DNA of 64,000 nucleotides from Nocardia elegans NBRC 108235 (lineage in GTDB: Bacteria; Actinomycetota; Actinomycetes; Mycobacteriales; Mycobacteriaceae): NCBI RefSeq assembly GCF_001612845.1, contig NZ_BDBF01000009.1, positions 185,480 to 249,479 of the forward strand, in the 5' to 3' direction. Both the position numbers and the translations under genes were made by a program. The notes under the pieces are model-generated. The model had not been told where the DNA came from and did not search any database. It saw only the letters and a list, made by a program, of their open reading frames with translations. Shown piece after piece: positions 7,409-15,989 of this stretch; positions within the stretch are counted from its first letter, which is position 1, and each line of letters opens with the position of its first letter.

Positions 7409-8284
7409 CTACTGCGTTGCGCCGGCGAGCAATTCGCCACGGCGCATCCGATCAACGACTGCCTCCGACGCCAGCTCATCGCGTGCTTCGGGATGCTGCC
7501 AGTAGTAGCGGATCAGATACAGCAGAAGCGACGGGTCCAACGCCAGTGTCCACGCGGCGACATCGATGGATTGCTCCAGCAACCCCTGCTGCAGACGGTC
7601 GAGAAACCCACGTCCGTTGTCAACATCAACTCGTGCACCGGCCGTGGGATAGGTGCGCACTGTATGAGCGCTGTTCACTATGTCTGGCAGAACCGCACCG
7701 ACCTGATCCCAGGACAACGTCCGGACCGTACGGCCCATACCCTGCGATATCCCGCCCGGGGACAGAACGACGTTGTACCGACGATGACGACCAAACAGAA
7801 AGAACACGAGGAACACGATCATCACCAGCACGACGGCGACGGTGACGATCCCTCCGACGTCTATCGCCGAGCCGGCCCCGTCGTCATCGCTCGAAAGGTG
7901 ACGAACAAACAGCGCTCCGCGGACCACCAGAAAGATCACGCCTGTCACGAGCCAAAGCATCAGGACCGGGCGCCACGAAGATTTGACCTCGATAAACAGT
8001 CCGCTTGGGCCGACGTGCAGGTTGGAAGGCAGGCTCTTTCGCCGGACGCGCAAACTGGGCACCAGCATCAACACGAAACTCGCCGCCACGACCCCACCAA
8101 GCACGCCGTAAAACGCCCTCAGCGTGTCTCCATGGGTTGCGAAGTCGATAGCGTAGGGGATTGCGATCAGGACACACAAACTAAAGAAGCCCAGCGCGAG
8201 CAGCAGTTTGGCCGGAGGACGCTGCGGACCCCATTCGCTCGGCCACGGAAGTAGCGGTGATTGGATCCTCGCGTTCGCGGACAA
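7409..8284 (-). CDS. Four-helix membrane protein, putative immunity protein
   Basis: The 291-residue product has four hydrophobic segments: about residues 27-46, 58-75, 106-126 and 142-164. A soluble C-terminal part follows with beta strands (NVVLSPGGISQGMG, RTLSWDQVGAV) and helices. TTG at 8284 is the start, set by AGGAGG seven bases upstream; the overlapping ATG is out of frame. It is the last gene of an apparent three-gene unit after an EspC-like protein and a large effector-like protein. A membrane protein directly downstream of a putative membrane-active secreted toxin is the expected position for its immunity protein; that role is inferred from order only. Confidence 0.6.
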   Translation of the reverse strand: MSANARIQSPLLPWPSEWGPQRPPAKLLLALGFFSLCVLIAIPYAIDFATHGDTLRAFYGVLGGVVAASFVLMLVPSLRVRRKSLPSNLHVGPSGLFIEVKSSWRPVLMLWLVTGVIFLVVRGALFVRHLSSDDDGAGSAIDVGGIVTVAVVLVMIVFLVFFLFGRHRRYNVVLSPGGISQGMGRTVRTLSWDQVGAVLPDIVNSAHTVRTYPTAGARVDVDNGRGFLDRLQQGLLEQSIDVAAWTLALDPSLLLYLIRYYWQHPEARDELASEAVVDRMRRGELLAGATQ

Positions 8285-8317
8285 CCGGCATCCTCCTGGT
8301 TCGATTCCTGCGTCAGG

Positions 8318-10249
8318 CTACTTGAAGGGCTGTTCAGCGGCCCATGCACCGAACGAGCCGCCGAAAAAGCCACCCAGTGCCGCTCCGGCGCCAGCACAAA
8401 AGGCTGACCCGATCGGCCCGGCCGCTGAGCACGCCCACGCCCCGGCTTCCGCTCCAGCAAGCCCGCCAGCCCAGCCACCTGCCGTCCCGCCGGCTGCGTT
8501 GGCTGCCGCCTCGTCCAAAGGTTTGCCGTGACTCCAGTCGTCATAGTTCGTGTAGATATTGACCGCCGCGCCCAACGGGACACCGCCGAGCATCTTCCCG
8601 TCGGACTTGAGCAACTGGCTCAGCTGGGCTTTGCTGGCTGCGTCGGTGGCGGAGTCCATCGCCCCAACAAACGCGTGCCCGGCGCCCGGCGTCCCGGAAT
8701 CCAGCAACTGAAGCGCTCGGGCCTGCGATGCCTGCGAATCCGCCATCGCCGCCTGCGCCTGGGCGGCCAACGAGTTACCAGCTGCCTCCGCGAAAGGAGC
8801 CGACCCTGCAGTCATTCCCGCGAACCCCGTCGCGAGCGGATGCTGAATCACGGTGTCCTTGCTCGAACCGTACAAGCTGTTCCACTCTGTACCCGCCCAA
8901 AGCTTGGTGTTGTCCCAGATCGTCTGCTTGGGCGCTCCGGCCGGCGCTTGGTTGGGGTCGTACTGCAGCACCGAGCCATCGGGGAACTTGGTGACGATCC
9001 GACCATCAGCCAGTTGGGCCGTCTGCGCTGTCTTACCCTGCGCGTCGGTGGTCGTGATCGTGCCATCAGGATTCATAACGGAGCGCATGCCAGCCGAATT
9101 GGCAGTGCCGGCCAGTTTGGGCTGCCCATCTGGTCCAGGGACGTACTGTTCGAACGCGCGGAAGCCGTCGGGGCGTTGCCACTGGCGTTCAATGACGCCA
9201 CCAGGTCCGAAGCGGTCCGTCGTCGTGCCGCCGTTCTGCGGGTACGACTCAGACACCTTCGTGCCGCGCGAGCCGTCGGCGTTAACGGCATACGTGCTGG
9301 TCTTACCGTTGTCCTCGGGCACCTTCTGGAACTGCTGCGACTTGCAGTCGGCGGCTGTCACGGTCACGCTGGTGATGCCAGCACCGTCCGGCTTCGTCGT
9401 CACTGTGGTGACCGGCGGCTGATTTCCCGTGGTTTCGGTCATGACGGTGGAGCCATCCGGCTGCTGCACCGAGGTCGAGACCGTCAGCGTCCCATCCGGG
9501 TTCGGCGTGGTGGTGGTCGTCGAGCCGTCGGCGTTTGTCACCGTGATCGGGATGCCTTGCTCCAACTGCAAGGCGCCACCGAGGATCGGTGGCAACTCGC
9601 TGGGCTTCGCGGTGTCGGGATGGGTCAGGCCAGGGAACATCGCTCGAATCTGCTTGGGCGGCAGCTCGTACATGGCGACATGGTTGAGCGCCTGGTTCGC
9701 GATGTCGATCGCCGCCTTCGCGCCGACGGCGGTGTTCTCGGCGTGCTGCAGCGCGCCCAACATCGCAACGTGTTGCTGCTGGGCTTCGTAGCCCACCTGC
9801 AGCGTTGCCATGGTCACGTTGGCGGGTTCTTGCTGCGAGTTGCCGGCCGCAGCCTGGATCGCCTTTCGCTTGGCCTCCGCAGTCACTGTGCCGTCGTCAG
9901 CGACCTCGAAGCCCATGCCCACGATCAGGTTTCGCTTGTCGATCACGAACTGCTTGGCGTGCGCCAGCTCCGTCTGCTGCGTCGTGAACGCGGTCTTGAG
10001 GCCGGCGATCTTTTCCATCAGGTGACTGCCGGCGGTCTTCTCACTCGTCACTCGCGATGCGGCCGAATCCGCACCGGCGCCCTTCCACGACTCGGCGAGA
10101 TCGTCCTGCGTGGTCAGCATCGACTGGAGCAGCTGATCGCCCTTGGTGACGACCTTGTCGAATTGTGTTGCGCAGGAGCCGAGCACGTCCGGCTTCCACT
10201 TCTCGACATCGGAGATCTTCAGCGTCGGACGGCCCGGCTCTGGGCTCAC
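8318..10249 (-). CDS. ESX/type VII-type effector with glycine-zipper C-terminus
   Basis: The 643-residue protein has three parts. Residues 1-200 are helical and WXG100-like, with a W-x-G turn at about 55-57 (ESWKGAGADSA). Residues 220-450 are beta-rich, with recurring PDG and ADGS turns (NADGSTTTTTPNPDG, FPDGSVLQYDP) like polymorphic-toxin shafts. The end (about 585-640) is a glycine zipper (AAGGTAGGWAGGLAGAEAG, AALGGFFGGSFGAW) that could insert in a membrane. The GTG start overlaps the EspC-like stop by 4 bp, and a multi-pass membrane protein follows. I infer a type VII-secreted, possibly pore-forming, effector. Confidence 0.65.
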   Translation of the reverse strand: MSPEPGRPTLKISDVEKWKPDVLGSCATQFDKVVTKGDQLLQSMLTTQDDLAESWKGAGADSAASRVTSEKTAGSHLMEKIAGLKTAFTTQQTELAHAKQFVIDKRNLIVGMGFEVADDGTVTAEAKRKAIQAAAGNSQQEPANVTMATLQVGYEAQQQHVAMLGALQHAENTAVGAKAAIDIANQALNHVAMYELPPKQIRAMFPGLTHPDTAKPSELPPILGGALQLEQGIPITVTNADGSTTTTTPNPDGTLTVSTSVQQPDGSTVMTETTGNQPPVTTVTTKPDGAGITSVTVTAADCKSQQFQKVPEDNGKTSTYAVNADGSRGTKVSESYPQNGGTTTDRFGPGGVIERQWQRPDGFRAFEQYVPGPDGQPKLAGTANSAGMRSVMNPDGTITTTDAQGKTAQTAQLADGRIVTKFPDGSVLQYDPNQAPAGAPKQTIWDNTKLWAGTEWNSLYGSSKDTVIQHPLATGFAGMTAGSAPFAEAAGNSLAAQAQAAMADSQASQARALQLLDSGTPGAGHAFVGAMDSATDAASKAQLSQLLKSDGKMLGGVPLGAAVNIYTNYDDWSHGKPLDEAAANAAGGTAGGWAGGLAGAEAGAWACSAAGPIGSAFCAGAGAALGGFFGGSFGAWAAEQPFK

Positions 10250-10548
10250 TTCAGCCCACCCATCTCACGTAGCTTCGCGGCGAACTCGTCGTCGGTGATC
10301 TCGTACTTGTTCCCGACTCCCTTAGCGATTTCGGCCATCTCTTGCGGCCGAGCCGCGAAGAAGGTCAAGCCGCCCTTCACCTGGTCCCGCGCCGAGTAGA
10401 TACTTGCTCCGAGGTCGACGCCAGGAAACAGATCGCTCGCTTCGGAGGGCTCCGTCAATCCGTCTCGCAGCCCGTTGATTTCGCTGGACAGTCCGTCCAG
10501 CCACTTAGCCCACGCTCGTAGCGCGTCCGGATCAACCTTCATCCCCAC
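10246..10548 (-). CDS. EspC-like type VII secretion partner protein
   Basis: The 100-residue product matches the EspC/DUF2580 pattern: MKVDPDALRAWAKWLDGL, a helical hairpin, and near the end YEITD, which fits the YxxxD/E secretion signal of type VII substrates. Such proteins pair with a larger partner encoded next to them and are exported together through an ESX machine. GTG at 10548 is chosen, with GGAGGGG five to six bases upstream; ATG at 10542 is possible. Its stop overlaps the start of the effector gene by 4 bp. No ESX core genes are in this window. Confidence 0.75.
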   Translation of the reverse strand: MGMKVDPDALRAWAKWLDGLSSEINGLRDGLTEPSEASDLFPGVDLGASIYSARDQVKGGLTFFAARPQEMAEIAKGVGNKYEITDDEFAAKLREMGGLK

Positions 10549-10650
10549 TGGTTCCCCTCCCTGACCACAGCCCGAGGCGTGCCGCCCACGTTCAAGCGGT
10601 CAGATTACCAGCGGGACTGCGTCTCGAACGAAGTTACCGATCGGAGCTCG

Positions 10651-11400
10651 TTAACCGTGCTGGCGTGACTTGAGGTGACGCCACCAGAAGGATTTTGGAG
10701 CTTTCGAGTCAGGAATTATCCATCGATTATCTGTCGATGTCTTGACCGCTCTGCTCATCTCCTCGTCGAGCGACGCCAACGCTTCGGCAATGCGATTGTC
10801 ATCGACACCCGCGAGAAGCTTCCACGTGGCGAACTCAAGCTTGATGAAGCGGACAGCGTGAAGGGCCCATTCAAGATTGTCGCGTTGCGTGTATAGTTCG
10901 TCGATGGCGAATCGCACTTCCTCCACGGCGCCTTCGTCGTCTCCTGGAACTGAAGAAAATTTCGGCACTCGCCCCGCAGCGACCGAGATATGACTGTCGA
11001 ACTCCTTCGTTAGTGATTCGATAAAGCCGAGTTCGGGCTGCTGCTCAATAGAGCCAACCACGGCAGCCAGTTCGTACAGACAATCAATGATACGAGCGGG
11101 AGGAGGCATGCCTTGACTTCCGGACGATAAGTTATTGGCTATTTCCAGCGCCTCCATCCACACGGCCAACGCGCGGGTAGCATGGAGGAAGTTACCGAAC
11201 CGCAAGGCGACGATATCCGATGCGGCCTCGACAAGAGTAGATACGCAGCGAGCTTCGATCGATTCCACCGGAAGCTTACTGTGTTGCAGTTTGGTGAGCT
11301 CCGCTGTCCACTGGTCAAAAGGTACGAGGTTAAACGCTGTGCCATCCTGTGGGAATGCGGCATCGAGGGCATCGGAAAGAACTGTTGCGATATCCGCCAT
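10651..11400 (-). CDS. Helical hypothetical protein, last gene of the Rca-like operon
   Basis: The 249-residue product starts at ATG 11400, whose A is also the last base of the previous stop (TGATG), so translation is coupled. It is predominantly alpha-helical (ADIATVLSDALDAAF, CVSTLVEAASDIVALRFG, ELYTQRDNLEWALHAVRFIK) with a Trp-rich basic C-terminus (SFWWRHLKSRQHG). Base composition is less GC-rich than the core genes, like the rest of this operon. I recognise no family. By position it could be an effector or specificity subunit of the helicase/ATPase system. Confidence 0.6.
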   Translation of the reverse strand: MADIATVLSDALDAAFPQDGTAFNLVPFDQWTAELTKLQHSKLPVESIEARCVSTLVEAASDIVALRFGNFLHATRALAVWMEALEIANNLSSGSQGMPPPARIIDCLYELAAVVGSIEQQPELGFIESLTKEFDSHISVAAGRVPKFSSVPGDDEGAVEEVRFAIDELYTQRDNLEWALHAVRFIKLEFATWKLLAGVDDNRIAEALASLDEEMSRAVKTSTDNRWIIPDSKAPKSFWWRHLKSRQHG

Positions 11401-12242
11401 CAGACCGACCACTTTCCGGTACGTACGCTATCGACAAATTTGAATTCACTACTCGGCACGAACGCAGTTCGCGGTACGATAACTTTGGATCCAGCGATTG
11501 ACCTCGGTAATGTGTTGATGACCAGCATCACGCCAGTTTCGCGTTCAACTTTCACGATCGAGCCCCGGCTGCTAAATTGAAGTATTTCATTCTGATTTGT
11601 ATTATTTGCAATTTCGGCCAATTTGTCAACGATTGCATCGACGTCGTTCTCATTGAGATCGAACGCCTCCGCGAGCGAGCTGCGGTGGCCACCATTGACT
11701 TCATGGAGCAGTATGTGGTCGAAGAGGGTGCTCTCTGGCTCGCTGAACGAATTAAGTGCTTGATACTGTTGCTTGTGACGGATCAGCTCGACTTTCGTCA
11801 CAGGAGGCGTTGTAATCTGCCTCGCCTGTAGGTAGTTGACGACGTGTTGTACGGCTCTTTGGCCAGCGCCTGCTCGAACATGGAGTGAACCGTCCAGGTT
11901 GGTTGTGGTTCGGAAACGGAGTCGCCTATTGCAAATTTTGGCACGCTGACGCCATTCAGGATTGCTTTCGCATCGAGCGCAGTATGTAGGCGTCTTCCAT
12001 GAACCATCGTTGCGGTGAAACATGATCTTCACGCCTTTAGGCACTCGAAACCGGTAGGAGCATGCGGAGCAGGTCACGTCCTCGTCCGTTTGCGCATCGA
12101 GCCACGTTTTGCAACTGCGGCAGTTCGTCGGGGTAGATAGCCCTTTGCTCTGGAACCATTCTGGCGGTGCACCCTGGAAATGCCGCTCACCTTGGCAGCC
12201 CCTGTTTCGGCACGTGTAGGTATAGGACGGCAGCTCGGGCAT
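11400..12242 (-). CDS. Protein with several zinc ribbons, in Rca-like operon
   Basis: The first 110 of 280 residues hold four Cys clusters: CRNRGC, then CRSC, CSAC, and CARC followed by a later C. They are arranged as two or three zinc ribbons with intervening aromatic and basic residues, a pattern for nucleic-acid or protein contacts. The remaining 170 residues contain a helical segment (SLAEAFDLNENDVDAIVDKL, possibly helix-turn-helix-like) and a final beta section. Start and stop each share one base with the neighbouring genes. I do not recognise the full-length family; a nucleic-acid-binding adaptor for the upstream helicase is plausible. Confidence 0.65.
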   Translation of the reverse strand: MPELPSYTYTCRNRGCQGERHFQGAPPEWFQSKGLSTPTNCRSCKTWLDAQTDEDVTCSACSYRFRVPKGVKIMFHRNDGSWKTPTYCARCESNPEWRQRAKICNRRLRFRTTTNLDGSLHVRAGAGQRAVQHVVNYLQARQITTPPVTKVELIRHKQQYQALNSFSEPESTLFDHILLHEVNGGHRSSLAEAFDLNENDVDAIVDKLAEIANNTNQNEILQFSSRGSIVKVERETGVMLVINTLPRSIAGSKVIVPRTAFVPSSEFKFVDSVRTGKWSV

Positions 12243-14578
12243 CAGCGCAGCTCCGTTACGTGCGCCACGTCGAGCCAGAAGCCTTCCGGGGTGGGACGGT
12301 GCAGCAGCAGCACCCTTCCTGAGAAGCGTGGCGTGCTGCCGTTCGGTGCCGTCACGGCGCTGCCCGCGCGGCAGATTCGTCGACCACCCGAAGCCCAGAA
12401 CAGCATCGGGGTGCCGTCCTTGCGCTCTTCAACGTCCAGCTGTAGGGCTGGACGACCGGGAAGTTGGTGCAATCCGGTCGTAAGCCGGTCGACATCGCGG
12501 TCGGTAATGGTTGGCCAGGCAACGTCGCCGAGGGCACGTGGTGTGCGGGTGCCGAATACGTGCTTGATTGCGCCCGGTCGGTCGCGGTTGACCTTCGGCA
12601 CCCGAGCGATCACGGCACTCACGCGAGTAAGAAGTTCTTTCACCTTGTTGGTGTCCATTCCAAGTGCCTCGCACAGTCGGTCGAGGCCCGACAGGCTGGC
12701 GCGGTGGAGCGAAAGCAGCGGAGCACGCTGCTCATCCAAGTAGGGGCCGAATGCCCGGCCGCAGAACGCCACCACCTGATACAGGGCGATGAGTTCGTTT
12801 GATCGGCACAGCTGATCGGCGGTGAGGTCGAAAGGGCTTGGGGCGCCCGTCATTTGGTCCAGGCTCACGCGGCTTCGCATCAGGCCCGAGAGTGTGCTGT
12901 CCGAACACGCGAGGGCCACAATCCAGAACAATGTTCCCAGCCGATCCGGTGTCGGCTTCGCCAATTCAGCTTGAAGCCGCACCGCGTACGGGAGATATCC
13001 ATCGCCGATCCATGGACCGACGGACCTGCCGGCGGAAGTGAGATTGGCGTCGGTGTCGGCAACGCCGAGGCGCATGAGGTAGCGGCGTTCTTCGACGAGT
13101 TGCGTCAGTCGGGGGATTGTAAGCAGAGCGCGCCGTGACGGGAGGCGAAGCCTGGCTAGGCCCTCGCCGATTTCAGCCGGTGTTAGCCAGCCCCGCTCGA
13201 AGGTGTAGTAAGCCAGCGACAGGAGCGACGCCTTTGCTAGTGGCGTGCGTACAGGCTCGTATTCGAGGTCTGGACTGTTCAGCTTTTCACGGCCGAACTC
13301 GGTGTATGGCGCACCAACGTCGGTCGTGATGATGCCGATTCCGGCGCGGCGTCGGCCGACACGGCCGAGCCGTTGTTTGAGGGAATTAAATGGAAGCGGT
13401 GTAACCGTCGGCAGGCTTCGGTCACCGACAACGACGTTCTCATACCCGCTGTCCATGGTGACCGCGAAGTCCAAAGTGCCGATCGTGACACCCATTTCGA
13501 TCACGCTGGTCGCCACCACCACGTACGGCTCGGCGCGTTGCTCGACCTTGGCAAGTGCCTCGGTAAAGCGAGCCATCTCGGCCGGGTTCTTGGTCTGCTT
13601 GCTGGACAGCTCCAGTACCGCCAGCGGCGTACTGTTGCTCTGTAGCCGGGCTTCCTTGAGTTGCTTCTGAATAACTACGGCGTCGCTGTTTGACCCGGAC
13701 AATGAATTGATCGCCACCAGCAGGCCATGAGCCCGACGCTCGTCGCCGAACAGGTCCGCGATGATCCGCTCCCGCAGGGCGTGGTTCGGTGCTGGTAGGA
13801 GCGGTGAGTCTTGATTTCGGCGAATCAGCAGGTCCGTGACCACCTCGACGATCGACTCGCGCATCGTCCGGCCGGTGGTGCTGATATAGATCGGGTGCCG
13901 CTGCTTGTTCGCGACGATGATGTTGTCCGGGGCAATGCCCAACAGGTCGGGGATAGAGGTCGTGTCCACCGTCGCGGACATGTAGTCAACCTTGACGCCG
14001 GCCTGTCGGCAGATGGTGATAGCCAACTCGACGTCAGGATTCTGCCCGATTGTCTCGTGGGCCTCGTCGATGATGACGCGATCACGTAGCGGATCAAATT
14101 CACCTGCCCGGGCGCGCAAGGTGAAGATACCGGTGGTGACAAAAATAATCGGCGCGTCAGGCCGCAAGGTCTTACTCGAACTGACTGATCCGAACAAGAA
14201 AGGCGTTCGCGGACCGAGCTGTTGCGAGGCGAAGAGCTTGCGAAACGTTTCGTGCATGTACGCACCCTGCTCGTCGGCAATCATGACTCGCGGCTCGACA
14301 ACCCACACTCGTGGCACCGTTCCAGGGCGAACTTCTCGGAGGTCGGCACATTGCTGTAACCAAACATGCGGTGGTGCGACAACTGTCTTGCCGAGCCCTG
14401 TCGCAGCCACTAGGAAGAACGGCTTGCTAGCCATTGCAGGGAGGTACTCGTCGATAGTCAGCTTGTCTGTAGTGATCAGCTCTTGGAGCGCTCTCGCAAC
14501 CCGAAACGGACAGATCGTTGACCCAACCTCGGTGCGAAGGGTGTAATTCGGCGGAAGGCCGTAATCCGTAGCCTCCAT
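12242..14578 (-). CDS. DEAH-box superfamily 2 helicase
   Basis: The 778-residue protein shows a full SF2 set: motif I ATGLGKT (59-65), motif II DEAH (171-174), motif III SAT (201-203), motif V ATSVIEMGVTI (356-366) and motif VI QRLGRVGRR (402-410). DEAH and QRLGRVGRR resemble RNA/DNA helicases of the DEAH/RHA type rather than RecQ or Cas3. The C-terminal 350 residues are helical and unassigned. It lies 2 bp after the HORMA-like gene and overlaps the zinc-ribbon gene by one base, so it is the motor of this operon. Substrate (DNA or RNA) cannot be told from sequence. Confidence 0.85.
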   Translation of the reverse strand: MEATDYGLPPNYTLRTEVGSTICPFRVARALQELITTDKLTIDEYLPAMASKPFFLVAATGLGKTVVAPPHVWLQQCADLREVRPGTVPRVWVVEPRVMIADEQGAYMHETFRKLFASQQLGPRTPFLFGSVSSSKTLRPDAPIIFVTTGIFTLRARAGEFDPLRDRVIIDEAHETIGQNPDVELAITICRQAGVKVDYMSATVDTTSIPDLLGIAPDNIIVANKQRHPIYISTTGRTMRESIVEVVTDLLIRRNQDSPLLPAPNHALRERIIADLFGDERRAHGLLVAINSLSGSNSDAVVIQKQLKEARLQSNSTPLAVLELSSKQTKNPAEMARFTEALAKVEQRAEPYVVVATSVIEMGVTIGTLDFAVTMDSGYENVVVGDRSLPTVTPLPFNSLKQRLGRVGRRRAGIGIITTDVGAPYTEFGREKLNSPDLEYEPVRTPLAKASLLSLAYYTFERGWLTPAEIGEGLARLRLPSRRALLTIPRLTQLVEERRYLMRLGVADTDANLTSAGRSVGPWIGDGYLPYAVRLQAELAKPTPDRLGTLFWIVALACSDSTLSGLMRSRVSLDQMTGAPSPFDLTADQLCRSNELIALYQVVAFCGRAFGPYLDEQRAPLLSLHRASLSGLDRLCEALGMDTNKVKELLTRVSAVIARVPKVNRDRPGAIKHVFGTRTPRALGDVAWPTITDRDVDRLTTGLHQLPGRPALQLDVEERKDGTPMLFWASGGRRICRAGSAVTAPNGSTPRFSGRVLLLHRPTPEGFWLDVAHVTELR

Positions 14579-14580
14579 TG

Positions 14581-15141
14581 CTAGCAGTCGTCCTCATCGT
14601 AGGCCATCTCGATAGCGAACGTTAGTTCGGACAAATCGCCGACCATGTCAACACCGGTGGTTTCGACTTCCCCGGCGGGCTCAAGTCGTTTGGCCCGGCT
14701 GAGGTGCAGTGCGGCTTCAACCTGTTTCCTTAGTGAGTGATCATCCTGGACCCAATCGGCAAGATCTACCTGCATCTCGTGAGCCAATTGCTCATCTTCG
14801 AGTAGCTGCGCAAACTCCCGAGCCGCGCTACGCAAGCCTGGATTTACTCCTTGCTTCCAATGGTCGGGGGTGCCGACATCGGGAAAATCAACGACCATGC
14901 GTCCATGTTCATCCCAATCTACGGTAATGTAGAAATGAATTACCCATTCGCCATCGCCGGAGTCGCGCTTGCCATACGAGTGGAACGACTGTACCCATCG
15001 GTTTTCGTCGGACAGCCCTATGTCTACCAGTAAATCGATACTTTTCTCATTCCAGCCGATTTCAGCCAGGGCGGCTTTGACATTGATTTGCAACAGTTTT
15101 AACCGTGTAAATGTCGCCGTGTACGTCGATGTTCTGGCCAT
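14581..15141 (-). CDS. Possible HORMA-like protein, partner of the AAA+ ATPase
   Basis: The 186-residue protein opens with an alternating Thr strand (STYTATFTRLKLLQINVKAA), followed by a helix, a short GLSDENRW segment, and beta strands ending VIHFYITVDWDEHGRMVVDF. This resembles bacterial HORMA proteins, which open T-x-T-x-T, have one long helix and then strands, and are remodelled by an AAA+ partner. The AAA+ gene precedes it with one shared base (TAATG). The C-terminal 80 residues are acidic and helical and could be a safety-belt or tail. The similarity is by eye only and could be wrong; otherwise it is a hypothetical protein. Confidence 0.45.
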   Translation of the reverse strand: MARTSTYTATFTRLKLLQINVKAALAEIGWNEKSIDLLVDIGLSDENRWVQSFHSYGKRDSGDGEWVIHFYITVDWDEHGRMVVDFPDVGTPDHWKQGVNPGLRSAAREFAQLLEDEQLAHEMQVDLADWVQDDHSLRKQVEAALHLSRAKRLEPAGEVETTGVDMVGDLSELTFAIEMAYDEDDC

Positions 15142-15989
15142 TACTGCTCCTCGAACGCTGGAGTGGCGTAGTTGGCTACAGCCTGCTCATTGGTCAGGAG
15201 GCCCTTTGCCGCCGCAATCAGATCGGCAACGCCGACGTGGCCGTCGGTGTCGATCAGGCCCTGCTTGGCCTGCCACACAACCTCGCGGACTCCGTACTGG
15301 TGGAGCAGGCTCCGTACGTATTGGTCGCGGGCGCCGTTGAGCGCGTCGACGAAGAATGATGTTGATTTATCGGGAAACTGCTCCACGAACTCGGCGATGT
15401 CGACGACCGGCAGCTGCGGCAGGATTGCTCGCAAAATCTCAACCATCTCGCCTGCGTCGGGCCGCCAGTGGAACAGCTTCATCCTGCCGGATCGGCGCAG
15501 CGGGCCGTAGAGTTTCGTAAAGTCGTTGCCAGTCAAGAAGATCGGGACTCGCAGGTTGGGCGACCCAGTGACCGAAGCCGGCCGATCGCACAAATGCATC
15601 AGTTCACCAATAACGAGTTGGCGGTTGACGGTGTACTGGACCATCGCCCCCCAGTCACCCAGTGCTGCGTCGATGTCGTTGATCACGACCGCCGCGGCGA
15701 CAACACCGTCCGCCTCCATCTGCTGCGCTGCATTGAGATAGGTCTTGCGTACGAGGCGAGCAGGGTCGTTGGCGCGGTCACTCTCCAGATCTGCGCTGCT
15801 GATAGGCAGGACAGCCACTCCGACCTGCCGTAGCACGGTATCGAGTTGGAAGCTCTTGCCCACGCCGGCCGGACCATGGATTCCCAGCAGGAGCGGGGTG
15901 CCGGGCGCGGGCAGACGCACGAGGTTCCGAACCAGATGAAGCTCGACTTCGGCCCGGAACCGAGGAGAGACATGGACAGCGCTGTTCAT
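15141..15989 (-). CDS. Rubisco-activase-like AAA+ ATPase
   Basis: The 282-residue protein has Walker A GPAGVGKS (39-46), Walker B VVINDID (101-107), sensor-1 TGNDF (153-157) and Arg residues in RRSGR (165-169). The whole core follows plant and cyanobacterial Rubisco activase: LGI.G..G.GKSFQ, ...ADLES..A..PA.L.R..Y..AA, INDIDA, QYTVN.Q, RVPIFLTGNDF..LY.PL.R.GRM..F.W.P, and FPDKS..FF. No Rubisco gene is present, so it must remodel another substrate, perhaps the adjacent HORMA-like protein. It overlaps the upstream gene by 4 bp and the downstream gene by 1 bp. Confidence 0.85.
   Translation of the reverse strand: MNSAVHVSPRFRAEVELHLVRNLVRLPAPGTPLLLGIHGPAGVGKSFQLDTVLRQVGVAVLPISSADLESDRANDPARLVRKTYLNAAQQMEADGVVAAAVVINDIDAALGDWGAMVQYTVNRQLVIGELMHLCDRPASVTGSPNLRVPIFLTGNDFTKLYGPLRRSGRMKLFHWRPDAGEMVEILRAILPQLPVVDIAEFVEQFPDKSTSFFVDALNGARDQYVRSLLHQYGVREVVWQAKQGLIDTDGHVGVADLIAAAKGLLTNEQAVANYATPAFEEQ

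Noticed and set aside
7145..8254. 369-codon plus-strand frame
   Set aside because: It is opposite a four-helix membrane protein with a good ribosome site, and its translation is His/Gln/Arg-rich without any recognisable fold.
8528..10399. 623-codon plus-strand frame opposite the ESX-type effector
   Set aside because: No ribosome site or domain; the minus-strand frame has WXG-like and glycine-zipper features and couples to its neighbours.
15141..15989. Rubisco activase as evidence of carbon fixation
   Set aside because: No Rubisco or Calvin-cycle gene is in the window, and the operon partners are a helicase and zinc ribbons, so only the ATPase family is shared.
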